Assembly: GCA_946415665.1 (NCBI GenBank)
Contig: CAMKTI010000019.1
Coordinates: 1-18,102 of the forward strand
Origin: an uncultured Clostridia bacterium
Lineage (GTDB): Bacteria; Bacillota; Clostridia; Lachnospirales; CAMVHY01
Length of the DNA: 18,102 nucleotides
Direction of reading: 5' to 3'
Numbering within the stretch: position 1 is the stretch's first letter; each line of letters opens with the position of its first letter. The notes under the pieces are model-generated. The model did no database searches. It was not told where the DNA came from and was given only the letters and a program-made list of their open reading frames with translations. A program made the position numbers and the translations under genes. Of the stretch, positions 7,729 through 15,836 are shown piece by piece.

Positions 7729-9261
7729 TCATATCAACGCTTTCGCAGTCATTTCTTTTGGCTGTTTTAAATCTAATAATTTTAAAACAGTCGGAGCAAT
7801 ATTACATAAAGCGCCGTTTTCTTTTATATTTTTTATTTTTTCAGAATCACAATTTATAAATATCATTGGCACTAAATTTGTCGTGTGCGATGTCATTGGC
7901 TGTTTTGTTTCATAATTTACCATTTGCTCGGCGTTTCCATGATCAGCACAAATTATCATCTGCATCCCATTTTCTATTACAAAATCATAAAGTTTTTTTA
8001 CACAACTATCTACATGTTCAATTGCTTTTATCGCAGCATTTAAATTTCCCGTATGTCCAACCATATCTGGATTTGCAAAATTTGCAATCGTCAAATCATA
8101 ATTTAATATATTCTCAAGCATTTTATCCAATATTTTATAAACGCTCATTTCTGGTTTTAAATCATAAGTTTTAACTTCTTTTGGCGACGGAATCAAAATT
8201 CTCTCTTCATTTAAATAATTTTCTTCGCGCCCGCCATTTAAAAAAAACGTTACATGCGCATATTTTTCCGTTTCCGCAATTCTTAACTGCTTTAATCCAC
8301 AACTCGAAATATATTCACCAAGCGTGTTTATTATTTTTTCCGGCTCATACGCAACAAATTTATTTTTTATATTCACATCATATTCCGTAAAACACACATA
8401 ACATAAATTTAAAAAATCGCGTTTAAACTCTTTAAAATCCCTATCACAAAAAACTCTTGTTATTTCGCGTGCTCTGTCTGGTCTAAAATTAAAAAATACA
8501 ATCGAGTCATTTTCTCTAATCAATCCAACTGGTTTTTTATTTTCTTTATTTAAAATTACCGAAGGCTCAACAAATTCATCAAACACATTTTTTTTATAAA
8601 AATAATCTATGCAATCAACCGCAGAATAAAATTTTTCTCCGATTCCATTTACCATTGCATCATAGGCTTTTTTTATTCTATCCCAATTTTTATCTCGATC
8701 CATCGCATAATATCTTCCTGAAACGCTAGCAATTTTTCCTAAGTCAAATTCTTTTAATTGCTCTTCCAGATCTAAAATAAATTTTTTTCCAGAATCAACT
8801 GGAGTATCGCGCCCATCCAAAAACACATGAATAAAAATTTTTTTTAAATTATTTTTTTTCGCCAAATCAATTAATGCATATAAATGCTTAACATGACTAT
8901 GCACACCGCCGTCAGATAATAAACCAAATAAATGCAACGCAGAATTATTTTTTTTGCAATTATTTATCGCCCGCAATAAATTTTTATTTTTATAAAAACC
9001 TCCCGTTTTTATCTCATTAGTAATTTTCGGCAAATCCTGATAAACCACACGACCTGCACCAATATTTAAATGTCCGACTTCAGAATTTCCCATTTGCCCT
9101 TCAGGCAATCCAACAGCTTCTCCGCTAGCTTTTAATTTCACCCACGGATAATTATTAAAAATAAAATCCAAATTTGGCGTATTAGCCAATTTAATCGCGT
9201 TCCCTTCAGTTTTATCAGTCAAACCAAACCCATCCAAAATTAGCAAAACTAATTTTTTCAT
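7729..9261 (-). CDS. gpmI: 2,3-bisphosphoglycerate-independent phosphoglycerate mutase
   Basis: Metal-dependent glycolytic enzyme interconverting 3- and 2-phosphoglycerate in the cytoplasm. The 510-residue length is normal. The alkaline-phosphatase-type metal site and catalytic serine are visible: D10 in LDGFG, S60 in GNSEVGH, H121-S-H123, R260 and R263 in FNFRPDRARE, the NPDMVGH motif (D399, H403), ADHGN (D440, H441) and H459 in TSHT. The start follows a GGAGATGAG ribosome binding site. No strong terminator is seen after the stop, where the IS remnant begins within 90 bases. The small gene at 9404-9694 lies upstream in the same direction. No active-site residue appears lost. Confidence 0.97.
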   Translation of the reverse strand: MKKLVLLILDGFGLTDKTEGNAIKLANTPNLDFIFNNYPWVKLKASGEAVGLPEGQMGNSEVGHLNIGAGRVVYQDLPKITNEIKTGGFYKNKNLLRAINNCKKNNSALHLFGLLSDGGVHSHVKHLYALIDLAKKNNLKKIFIHVFLDGRDTPVDSGKKFILDLEEQLKEFDLGKIASVSGRYYAMDRDKNWDRIKKAYDAMVNGIGEKFYSAVDCIDYFYKKNVFDEFVEPSVILNKENKKPVGLIRENDSIVFFNFRPDRAREITRVFCDRDFKEFKRDFLNLCYVCFTEYDVNIKNKFVAYEPEKIINTLGEYISSCGLKQLRIAETEKYAHVTFFLNGGREENYLNEERILIPSPKEVKTYDLKPEMSVYKILDKMLENILNYDLTIANFANPDMVGHTGNLNAAIKAIEHVDSCVKKLYDFVIENGMQMIICADHGNAEQMVNYETKQPMTSHTTNLVPMIFINCDSEKIKNIKENGALCNIAPTVLKLLDLKQPKEMTAKALI

Positions 9262-9403
9262 AAGCTCATCTCCAAAAAATAAATTTATTTTCTCCCAAAA
9301 TTCAATAATTTAAACTCCGAGACCAATAAGAGTTTATCATTTCGAACATAAAGCAAACAAAACTTTTTTTACCCGCTAATAATTTTTTTTAACTTAACTC
9401 TTT

Positions 9404-9694
9404 TTAATCAAAACTTTTTTTTGCCATATCATAAATTTCATCGATCACATAATAAAGCGAATTTGGCGTTACATTATTTTTTGCCAACAAATCAATTATT
9501 TTTAATATAAGTTTCTCAGATCTCGTAAGCTTTGAAATCACCGAATATGTTTTTAAATCATCACCATGTACAAAAAATTCTATTTCGACGCCAAATAAAT
9601 TTTCTCCATCAATATCCGATTTATCTTTTCGCAAATAATATTTTACAAGACAATCATCGCTCACTAATTTTTTTAATAACATTTTTCTTTCCAT
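9404..9694 (-). CDS. Small conserved protein, possibly DUF6514 family
   Basis: A 96-residue cytoplasmic protein with no signal or membrane segment. The layout is an N-terminal beta-rich half (YYLRKDKSDIDGENLFGVEI) and a helical C-terminal half (SEKLILKIIDLLAKNNVTPN, then YYVIDEIYDMAKK). This recalls the short clostridial DUF6514 proteins, but from memory only, and no function is known to me. The gene looks real. It has a consensus promoter at 9734-9762 and a GGAGGT ribosome binding site 11 bases before the ATG. A second ATG four codons in (MLLKK) is an alternative start. It is followed by gpmI after 142 bases, and the two may be cotranscribed. Confidence 0.85.
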   Translation of the reverse strand: MERKMLLKKLVSDDCLVKYYLRKDKSDIDGENLFGVEIEFFVHGDDLKTYSVISKLTRSEKLILKIIDLLAKNNVTPNSLYYVIDEIYDMAKKSFD

Positions 9695-9733
9695 AAAAAA
9701 AACATACCTCCAAAATTTTTTTTTAATAAATTA

Positions 9734-9762
9734 ATTATATCCACTGGAAAAATATGTATCAA
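9734..9762 (-). promoter_or_regulatory. Sigma-A-type promoter of the 96-residue gene (and perhaps gpmI)
   Basis: On the minus strand TTGATA (9757-9762) and TATAAT (9734-9739) are separated by exactly 17 bases. It lies 40 bases upstream of the start codon of the gene at 9404-9694. Confidence 0.8.
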
Positions 9763-9786
9763 GTATATATTTTAAATAAAATCATA

Positions 9787-9856
9787 TAAAAAAAGACTCT
9801 GACAGGCAAAAAAATAAAATTAAACTTATTCTATTTGCACTCAAAGTCTTTTTATT
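9787..9856 (-). terminator. Weak second hairpin downstream of the ylbF-family gene
   Basis: An outer 9-bp pairing of AAAAAGACT with AGTCTTTTT and an inner pairing of GCAAA with TTTGC enclose a long AT-rich loop. Its position after the hairpin at 9868-9891 suggests a backup terminator. The large loop makes this uncertain. Confidence 0.4.
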
Positions 9857-9867
9857 AAAAAAACAAA

Positions 9868-9891
9868 ACGTGTTTAACTAATCAAACACGT
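9868..9891 (-). terminator. Terminator hairpin spanning the stop codon of the ylbF-family gene
   Basis: ACGTGTTT (9868-9875) pairs perfectly with AAACACGT (9884-9891) around an 8-base loop that contains the stop codon TAG (9878-9880). On the minus strand the stem is followed by a T-rich tract. It would end the long run that begins at rpmH. Confidence 0.75.
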
Positions 9892-10192
9892 CTACATTTA
9901 TATCTTCACTTATTTTAATATAAATTTTTTTAATACAATTTATTAATTCCGATTCAGCCTTAAAAAATTTACGCGCTGATTCAATTAACATTAACCTCGC
10001 ATATAAATTACTCACATACTTCTCGTGTTCGAAATCATTTTTTTTAATCCTAATCTGTTTTTTATATTCATTTAACAAATCTCTAGAATCTTCATCCAAG
10101 CAATTTTTAGCTGACAAATAATTTTTATAAACCTGGCTTTTAATTAAAACATTTTTTAAATCGCAAATACAATCATAAATCTCGCCACCCAT
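9878..10192 (-). CDS. YlbF/YmcA-family (DUF964) protein
   Basis: A 104-residue, almost wholly helical protein. The order of features fits the YlbF/YmcA family: LIKSQVYKNYLSAKN near the start, LLNEYKKQI in the middle, then YVSNLYARLMLIESARKFFK and a final amphipathic helix. In Bacillus subtilis, YlbF, YmcA and YaaT form a complex that affects RNase Y specificity and mRNA processing. Which paralogue this is cannot be told from sequence alone. It lies 23 bases after rnj, so it is probably cotranscribed with it and sits with another RNA-decay gene. It is the last gene of the run, and its stop codon lies in a terminator loop. Confidence 0.8.
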   Translation of the reverse strand: MGGEIYDCICDLKNVLIKSQVYKNYLSAKNCLDEDSRDLLNEYKKQIRIKKNDFEHEKYVSNLYARLMLIESARKFFKAESELINCIKKIYIKISEDINVDVFD

Positions 10193-10215
10193 TAAAAATC
10201 ACCCGCCAAAAATTT

Positions 10216-11892
10216 TTAAAATCTAGCTTCAACCATTAATGGTAAAATCATAGGATTACGTTTTGTCAATTGCCACAAATAATGCCTCAAAGTTTCACGC
10301 AACATCGATTTTATCAAAACCCAATTATCTTTCATACTACCGTTTATATTTTCAAGTGTTTTATTAACAATTTTTCTAGCACCCGATATCAAGTCATCCG
10401 ATTCTTTTACATAAATAAACCCGCGTGTTACAACATTTGGTCCCCCGACAAGCTCTCCAGTTTCTCCATCAACAGCAAATATTACAATAACAAGCCCATC
10501 TTGCGATAAAACTTGTCTGTCGCGTAAAACCGTACTACCAACATCTCCGACGCCTAAACCATCAATTAAAGTTTGTCCCGCCGTTACACAAGTTTCCACT
10601 TTTGCTGTTTTCTTATCTAGTTCTAAAACATCGCCGATATTCATCAAAAATATATTCTCTTTCTTCATTCCCAACGAAATCGCTAAATCTTTATGCTGCT
10701 TTAAATGCCTGTATTCTCCATGAATCGGCATAAAATATTTTGGCTTTAATAAAACATGCAAAAGCTTAATTTCTTCTTGTTTTGCGTGGCCAGAAACATG
10801 AATATCCATAAGTTTTTCATAAACAACTTCTGCCCCTAGCACTAATAATCCATCTATAACCTTTGAAACAGCTTTTTCATTTCCAGGAATCGATGACGCA
10901 CTGATTATTATTTTATCTCCGGGCAAAACTTCTATTTGCCTATGGTCTCCCCCAACCATTCTTGACAAAGCTGACATCGCTTCTCCTTGACTTCCTGTCG
11001 TAATAATCACAAGCTTTTCAGGTGGATAATTGCTAATTTCTTCAGTTTCTATCAAAATATTTTCTGGAATATCAAGATAACCTAACCTATGCGCTGTATC
11101 AACTGCATTTACCATACTTCGACCGACAATTACAACTTTTCTTTTATATTCAACAGCTGAGTTTATTATCTGTTGTATCCTGTGAATATTCGACGAAAAA
11201 GTTGCAATAATCAATCTTTGATTTGGCGAACTTGCGAAAATCTGCTCAAACTTTTTCCCCACCGTCCGTTCAGAATCAGTATATCCTTTCGATTCAACGT
11301 TTGTACTTTCACACATAAATAACAAAACACCTTGCTTGCCTAACTCGGCAAATCTCTGCAAATTTATTGGCTCTCCTTGTATCGGCGTATAATCTATTTT
11401 AAAATCTCCAGAATGCACTATCATTCCCACAGGTGTTTTTATTGCGAAAGCAACTGAATCCGCAATGCTATGATTCGTTCTTATAAATTCAACACAAAAA
11501 ACACCTTGCTTAATCGTTGTTCCCGCATTAACACAAAAACTCATATCAGGATCAAACAATCCATGTTCACGTAATTTATTTTCCAGCAAACCAAGAGTTA
11601 ATTTCGTCCCGTAAACCGGCATTTTGATTTCTCTTAATAAATAGCCAACCGCACCGATATGATCCTCATGTCCATGCGTTAAAAACAATCCGCGTATTTT
11701 ATTCTTATTTTCTATTAAATAACTAAAATCCGGTATTACTAAATCAATTCCCAACATATCCTCTTCTGGAAAAGCTAAACCACAGTCAACAATTATAATA
11801 TCATCATTATATTCAAAAACCGTCATATTTTTCCCAATTTCATTCAATCCACCAAGTGGAATAACTTTTAACTTAGACCCATCATATAACAT
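10216..11892 (-). CDS. rnj: Ribonuclease J
   Basis: Metallo-beta-lactamase/beta-CASP ribonuclease with 5'-3' exonuclease and endonuclease activity in mRNA decay and rRNA maturation. The 558-residue length fits the family. The zinc motif HGHEDH is at residues 73-78, with H141 (NHSIADS) and H160/D163 (HSGDFK) as further site residues. The beta-CASP region includes GRSMVNAVDTAHRLG, and MPIHGEYRHLKQH carries the late His motif. A GGAGG site precedes the ATG. The DUF1292 gene is 21 bases upstream and the ylbF-family gene 23 bases downstream, consistent with one transcript. Whether it corresponds to J1 or J2 is not decided. Confidence 0.96.
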   Translation of the reverse strand: MLYDGSKLKVIPLGGLNEIGKNMTVFEYNDDIIIVDCGLAFPEEDMLGIDLVIPDFSYLIENKNKIRGLFLTHGHEDHIGAVGYLLREIKMPVYGTKLTLGLLENKLREHGLFDPDMSFCVNAGTTIKQGVFCVEFIRTNHSIADSVAFAIKTPVGMIVHSGDFKIDYTPIQGEPINLQRFAELGKQGVLLFMCESTNVESKGYTDSERTVGKKFEQIFASSPNQRLIIATFSSNIHRIQQIINSAVEYKRKVVIVGRSMVNAVDTAHRLGYLDIPENILIETEEISNYPPEKLVIITTGSQGEAMSALSRMVGGDHRQIEVLPGDKIIISASSIPGNEKAVSKVIDGLLVLGAEVVYEKLMDIHVSGHAKQEEIKLLHVLLKPKYFMPIHGEYRHLKQHKDLAISLGMKKENIFLMNIGDVLELDKKTAKVETCVTAGQTLIDGLGVGDVGSTVLRDRQVLSQDGLVIVIFAVDGETGELVGGPNVVTRGFIYVKESDDLISGARKIVNKTLENINGSMKDNWVLIKSMLRETLRHYLWQLTKRNPMILPLMVEARF

Positions 11893-11913
11893 TTATTATA
11901 CCTCCGCATTTCA

Positions 11914-12219
11914 TTATTCTTCATCTTGTTCTTCGTCAAACTTCGAAAGAATTATGTCAACTAAATCATCATCTTCAACCACTTGATAATCAATTTTTTC
12001 ATTATCATCCTCATCCGCGTAATACGCCGAGTGATCTTTTATTTCCTTCAAAATGATAACATCTTCTTCTTCAACATCTTCGTCGGGTTCTAAATTTTCA
12101 CTAACAATTAAATAAACATCATTATCATACTCAACACTACCAAAAACGTACAACTCCTGTTCGTTACCTTCATCATCAAACATGACTAAAATATTATCTC
12201 TTTCATCTTCATCACTCAT
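11914..12219 (-). CDS. DUF1292 family protein (YrzB-like)
   Basis: A very acidic 101-residue protein. The core is NILVMFDDEGNEQELYVFGS, then YDNDVYLIVSE and EEEDVIILKEI, the beta-strand pattern of DUF1292. An Asp/Glu-rich tail follows. Its molecular function is unknown. Its position directly after ireB and ruvX matches the conserved Firmicutes order (yrzL-yrrK-yrzB in Bacillus), which supports the call. The gap to ruvX is 12 bases and to rnj 21 bases. Confidence 0.88.
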   Translation of the reverse strand: MSDEDERDNILVMFDDEGNEQELYVFGSVEYDNDVYLIVSENLEPDEDVEEEDVIILKEIKDHSAYYADEDDNEKIDYQVVEDDDLVDIILSKFDEEQDEE

Positions 12220-12231
12220 AAATTATCACCA

Positions 12232-12675
12232 TCACTTTTTATTATTTATATAATCAAGATATCCTTGCAAAATAAAAACAGCAGACATTTTATCTATCAC
12301 TTTTTTTTGCTTACGCGAATTTAATCCCAAAAAATATAAACTTCTCTCCATAAACTTCGAGCTCAATCTCTCATCCCATAATAACACTTCAATATTGCCA
12401 TTACAACTATGCAAATTTTTACATAAAAAATCTTTAAACACCAAAGTCTTTTCTGCTTGATAACCGAGATCATTATTCAAATTCTTTGGCAAACCCAATA
12501 TTATTTTACTCACTTTGTATTTATCTACAAGCTCTAAAATTCTTTTAACCTCAAAACCAAATCTATCCACATATTTTTTTTTAATAACTTCTAAACCATC
12601 AGCAATTATCCCAAGTTCATCACTTAAAGCAACACCAATATTTTTATCGCCATAATCTAAACCCATAAAACGCAT
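12232..12675 (-). CDS. ruvX: RuvX/YqgF, putative Holliday junction resolvase or pre-16S rRNA nuclease
   Basis: An RNase H-fold protein of 147 residues, the normal size. The first acidic motif is MGLDYGDKNIGVALSD (D7). GLPKNLN and DERLSS follow, and the last acidic motif is DKMSAVFILQGYLD. Family members have been linked to 16S rRNA 5' maturation and to Holliday junction cleavage, and the sequence does not decide between them. The start codon overlaps the stop codon of ireB (TAATG), which suggests translational coupling. Neighbouring rnj, jag and rnpA make an RNA-processing role plausible here. Confidence 0.93.
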   Translation of the reverse strand: MRFMGLDYGDKNIGVALSDELGIIADGLEVIKKKYVDRFGFEVKRILELVDKYKVSKIILGLPKNLNNDLGYQAEKTLVFKDFLCKNLHSCNGNIEVLLWDERLSSKFMERSLYFLGLNSRKQKKVIDKMSAVFILQGYLDYINNKK

Positions 12676-12941
12676 TAAATTTTATTCTCTTTAAAATAAA
12701 AATTAACTAACTCTTCGAGGATTTCGTCATTTTCAAACTTACTAATTATATTTCTTGCATTAGCATGTGCTGTAACATACGTCGGATCTCCTGATAAAAT
12801 ATAACCAACTATCTGACTAACTGGATTATAACCCTTTTCTGCCAAAGCCTTATAAACTTTCTCTAATTCATTTCTTATCTTGCTACTTTTATTTTTATCT
12901 ATCCCAGAAAACTTCTGTGTATGCGAAATATTATTACCCAA
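12675..12941 (-). CDS. ireB: IreB-family regulatory phosphoprotein
   Basis: Small cytoplasmic protein, the substrate of PASTA-type Ser/Thr kinases (IreK in Enterococcus), where it modulates cell-wall stress and cephalosporin tolerance. The family core LEKVYKALAEKGYNPVSQIV, then GYILSGDPTYVTAHANARN, is unmistakable. A Thr in SHTQKF lies in the N-terminal region where the family is phosphorylated. The open frame begins with a GTG at 12957-12959, but the AGGAG ribosome binding site (12952-12956) lies inside that extension. Translation therefore should start downstream, at TTG 12939-12941 (chosen, spacing 10) or GTG 12945-12947 (spacing 4). It overlaps ruvX by one base. The kinase gene is not in the window. 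Confidence 0.92.
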   Translation of the reverse strand: MGNNISHTQKFSGIDKNKSSKIRNELEKVYKALAEKGYNPVSQIVGYILSGDPTYVTAHANARNIISKFENDEILEELVNFYFKENKI

Positions 12942-12984
12942 AAACACCAATCTCCTCACATTTATACTTTTTAAACTGATCCTA

Positions 12985-13632
12985 CTACTTTACATTAGCC
13001 AAATTCAATTCAATAACTACATGTCTTGTACTATCATCGCCCTCAGTATGCGTTAATATTCCTGGTACAGAATGCAAAGCTTCATGTACAACCATTCTAT
13101 CCCAAGAATCCATTGGCTCAAAAATATATTTCACTCCTGTACGTAAAACTGTTTGCGCTGCACGAATAGCATGTCGAGATAAACTATTTTTTCGTTTTTC
13201 TCTATAACCCGCCGCATCTAAAAGCAATTTTAATCCATGTTTTTTTAACGACAAATTTAAAATACTTTGCCATGAGTACAAAAGTATACCATGCTTGCCT
13301 ATAAAAAAATTCGACTCATCGCCACATATCTCAACATAAAACATTTTGCCATTAAATCTAACTTTTATTTCACACTTCATTTTAAGCAAATCAAACACTT
13401 CATCGAAAAAATTTTTGATAAATTTTTGCGCATTAAAACTAACAACAGCTTTGTTTTTCTTAGAGCCATTACTTGATGCGCTTTCATGACACAAATTAAA
13501 TCTTTTCATAGTATCAGCGATAGCGCGCTCAACATCAAAACCCCCGTTTGTCATTGTTCCTGAATCGTCTCCAGATTTGCCGTTGCCGATAGTTAAATCA
13601 TTTAAACTACTCTTATTAAATTTTTTTTCCAT
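12985..13632 (-). CDS. jag: Jag/KhpB RNA-binding protein (KH plus R3H domains)
   Basis: A 215-residue cytoplasmic RNA-binding protein encoded next to yidC, as is usual in Firmicutes. A KH domain has its GxxG loop as GKHG at 112-115. An R3H domain covers about 152-209, with REPMN-like FEPMDSWDRMVVH carrying R179 and H183, followed by SVPGILTHTEGDD and RHVVI. The N-terminal 60 residues are Ser/Gly/Asn-rich (NGKSGDDSGTMTNGG). Only a short possible trace of the usual Jag_N domain (VERAIADTMKRFNL, 34-47) remains, and its typical KKGLxGxxxK motif is missing. The gene starts one base after the yidC stop, so they are cotranscribed. The KhpA partner is not seen here. Confidence 0.93.
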   Translation of the reverse strand: MEKKFNKSSLNDLTIGNGKSGDDSGTMTNGGFDVERAIADTMKRFNLCHESASSNGSKKNKAVVSFNAQKFIKNFFDEVFDLLKMKCEIKVRFNGKMFYVEICGDESNFFIGKHGILLYSWQSILNLSLKKHGLKLLLDAAGYREKRKNSLSRHAIRAAQTVLRTGVKYIFEPMDSWDRMVVHEALHSVPGILTHTEGDDSTRHVVIELNLANVK

Positions 13633-13633
13633 T

Positions 13634-14611
13634 TTATTTTTCTCCTCTTAATTTCTCACGATATTTACTCATAAAAAAGAATTGTTGCAGTGACTGCACA
13701 ACACTGCTGGTAATCCAATATACCCCTACACCAGAAGACAAATTTAAAGTCAAAAATCCCATTAATAAAGGCATAACAAACAAAAACACTCTTTGCTGTC
13801 CTGCTGAAACTTCATCCGTTTGAAATTGCGAAGTCGTTCGCATCATTAAATATGACGACAAAAAAGTTACCAATATAACCAAAATTGGAATAACAATTCC
13901 TGGCCAGTTCATTCCACATGGTTCAACTAAATCTATTCCAAAAAAATTTTCCAACGCTTCTTTTTTGGCCAAAATATTTCTTATCTCTTGCCTAAAAGCG
14001 GGACCAACTTTTGATATAAAATTATTCCAGTCACTAAAAGTAAATTTATTAATTACTTTTTGCATGTCACTCAGTAACCTTAAATCAATTCGCATATTGC
14101 TCGGTACTTTAGGCTCTGCAAAAGGTTTTATGACAGCAACATAATTAGGAATACTCATGATTTTCTGCGCCAATTTCTCATAAGTGCTTCCTATCATGTC
14201 TATATAATAATAAGAACATGCAAGTAATTGATTTAATGCCATAAAAATCGGCAATTGAATAAAAGCTAACAAACAACCTCCAGCAGGATTTACTCCATTG
14301 TCATTATATAATTTTTGCATCTCAACATTAAATTTTTTTTGTGCTTCAACATCATTTTTATCTCTACCTAAATATTTTTCTCTCAGTTCATTTACCTGTG
14401 GTTGAAGCTTTTGTATTTTAATACTGCTTTTAATTTGCTTGCTTGATAACGGCCAAATTAATATTCTTACAACAACTGTTATAGCTATTATGGAAATTCC
14501 TAAAGCATTTGTCTGTACCACATCATAAATTACACTAAATACATAATTAAATACAACACCCAATAATTTCGTAATCGGCCCAATTATTATACCGGGCTCT
14601 TTCTGCATCAT
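13634..14611 (-). CDS. yidC: Membrane protein insertase YidC/Oxa1 family
   Basis: Inserts and folds membrane proteins, alone or with SecYEG. This is the shorter Gram-positive type (325 residues) without the large Gram-negative periplasmic domain. A first membrane segment (about 36-54) contains the groove arginine R49 in VVVRILIWPLS. A cytoplasmic helical hairpin (IQKLQPQVNELREKY...NVEMQKLYNDNGVNPAGG) follows, then a segment at 111-133 and an external stretch of about 100 residues. Two or three C-terminal membrane segments complete it (GIVIPILVILVTFLSSYLMM; FLFVMPLLMGFLTLNLSSG; GVYWITSSVVQSLQQFFFM). There is no lipobox at the N-terminus. The two adjacent ATGs are preceded by a G-rich ribosome binding site 12 bases away. 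It lies between yidD and jag. Confidence 0.95.
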   Translation of the reverse strand: MMQKEPGIIIGPITKLLGVVFNYVFSVIYDVVQTNALGISIIAITVVVRILIWPLSSKQIKSSIKIQKLQPQVNELREKYLGRDKNDVEAQKKFNVEMQKLYNDNGVNPAGGCLLAFIQLPIFMALNQLLACSYYYIDMIGSTYEKLAQKIMSIPNYVAVIKPFAEPKVPSNMRIDLRLLSDMQKVINKFTFSDWNNFISKVGPAFRQEIRNILAKKEALENFFGIDLVEPCGMNWPGIVIPILVILVTFLSSYLMMRTTSQFQTDEVSAGQQRVFLFVMPLLMGFLTLNLSSGVGVYWITSSVVQSLQQFFFMSKYREKLRGEK

Positions 14612-14635
14612 AAATAACTACATCCCCCTACATCT

Positions 14636-14863
14636 TTACGGAACTGGATCATAACCACCATGAAAAAATGGATTACATTTTAGCAATCTCTTTACCGATA
14701 AAAAAACACCTTTTACAACACCAAACTTTAAAATCGCCTGCTTAGAATACTGGGAACACGTTGGATAAAATTTACAACGAAAAAACATAAATGGCGAAAA
14801 ATATTTTTTATAAATATTTATCCCAACCACCAAAAAATATTTTATCAAAATAAATTTAGACAC
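14636..14863 (-). CDS. yidD: YidD membrane protein insertion efficiency factor
   Basis: A 75-residue membrane-associated protein, encoded in most bacteria between rnpA and yidC and thought to help YidC-dependent insertion. It has an N-terminal amphipathic or hydrophobic helix (ILIKYFLVVGINIYKKYFSP), the signature CKFYPTCSQYSKQAI with its two cysteines, and the C-terminal motif RLLKCNPFFHGGYDPVP. The length is normal. The gene begins three bases after the rnpA stop, and yidC follows 24 bases later. Confidence 0.95.
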   Translation of the reverse strand: MSKFILIKYFLVVGINIYKKYFSPFMFFRCKFYPTCSQYSKQAILKFGVVKGVFLSVKRLLKCNPFFHGGYDPVP

Positions 14864-14866
14864 TCC

Positions 14867-15211
14867 TTATTTTCGGCTTAACAGTATTTTGTGGGCACGC
14901 AATAGCGTAATAACCGAATTTTTTATATCAAAAAAGTTAGAATCTAAAGCACTTTTTTTCGCAACAAAAACAATGTCAAATCCGCGACAAAACAACATTT
15001 CATTTAATCTATAACTTTCACGTATAAGTCTGGTGATTCTATTTCTTATATGGCTTTTACCAATTTTTTTACTCACGCATATACCAACCCTGTTAACAGA
15101 TAAATTATTTTTTTTAACAAATGAAATTAAATTTTTGCTGGCAACTGATTTCCCGTAATTATAAACATACCTAAACTGAAAATTTTTGCGTAATGACTTA
15201 GTAAAAATCAA
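14867..15211 (-). CDS. rnpA: Ribonuclease P protein component
   Basis: Protein subunit of RNase P, which cleaves tRNA 5' leaders together with the RNA subunit. The sequence has the N-terminal SLRKNFQFRYVYNYGKS, with aromatic residues that contact the 5' leader, the RNR motif KSHIRNRITRLIRESYR, and GFDIVFVAK. The open frame extends to a GTG at 15233-15235. However, a GGGGTG ribosome binding site (15218-15223) lies six bases before a TTG (15209-15211), and that start gives MIFTKSLRKNF, the usual family N-terminus. The resulting length is 114 residues. rpmH is 71 bases upstream and yidD three bases downstream. Confidence 0.94.
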   Translation of the reverse strand: MIFTKSLRKNFQFRYVYNYGKSVASKNLISFVKKNNLSVNRVGICVSKKIGKSHIRNRITRLIRESYRLNEMLFCRGFDIVFVAKKSALDSNFFDIKNSVITLLRAHKILLSRK

Positions 15212-15282
15212 ACAATACACCCCGAAACTAAACACTTATAAATTATAATTTTAAAAATATCACACGGCTTAATTTTTAATTT

Positions 15283-15417
15283 TTATGCCGATAAAACTTT
15301 GCGACCTTTTGCACGTCTACGACTTAAAACTTTACGCCCGTTAAAATTACTCATCCTTGCTCTGAAACCATGTGTTTTAGCTCTGTGTCGTGTGTTTGGC
15401 TGAAATGTTCTTTTCAT
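15283..15417 (-). CDS. rpmH: 50S ribosomal protein L34
   Basis: A 44-residue, highly basic ribosomal protein of the large subunit. The sequence begins MKRTFQPNTRHRAKTHGFR and continues with ARMSNFNGRKVLSRRRAKGR and a short KVLSA tail, the full family consensus. The start follows a strong GAGGAGG ribosome binding site. It is the first gene of the rpmH-rnpA-yidD-yidC-jag cluster and has its own consensus promoter at 15506-15534. In most bacteria dnaA lies just upstream; here asnA occupies that place in the opposite direction. Confidence 0.98.
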   Translation of the reverse strand: MKRTFQPNTRHRAKTHGFRARMSNFNGRKVLSRRRAKGRKVLSA

Positions 15418-15505
15418 AAAATAAATACCTCCTCAAGTTTTAAATTTATAACTTTTTTCGTTTTTGAAATCCTGTACATAAAATGACCATAACAAAAACA
15501 TTTTG

Positions 15506-15534
15506 AGTCTAAAGCACAAAAAATAAATTGTCAA
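15506..15534 (-). promoter_or_regulatory. Sigma-A-type promoter of the rpmH operon
   Basis: On the minus strand a perfect -35 box TTGACA (15529-15534) and a -10 box TAGACT (15506-15511) are separated by exactly 17 bases. The leader to the rpmH start codon would be about 80 bases. Confidence 0.75.
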
Positions 15535-15792
15535 GTGAAAAATATTTTTTTGTCCGAAATAATTCTGATAAAACATTTGAAAACGATTAGATAAAGATAA
15601 AAATATGATTCAAAATAAATTATGAAAAAAAATACAAAATGTCCGAGCAAATAAAAAAACATTTTCGCAATAAAACCGCGAAACATAAAAAATAACAAAT
15701 TGCTATTTCCTAATATTTATTTATTAGAGCAAAATAATATTTAAAGCAGCCATAAAATATTTATATGCCACACTTTTTAAATTTATTTCATT

Positions 15793-15836
15793 TTGACCAG
15801 ATTAATTTTTTTATTAATATATTTTTATGATATGAT
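15793..15836 (+). promoter_or_regulatory. Probable but imperfect promoter of asnA
   Basis: TTGACC (15793-15798) resembles a -35 box. Possible -10 boxes are TATATT (15818-15823, spacing 19) and TATGAT (15831-15836), the latter lacking a good -35 at 17 bases. The element lies about 30-70 bases before the start codon. The exact boxes are unsure. Confidence 0.4.

Noticed and set aside
7583..7915. 110-residue plus-strand open frame downstream of the IS end
   Set aside because: Its first codons are IS remnant sequence and the rest is antisense to the 3' end of gpmI.
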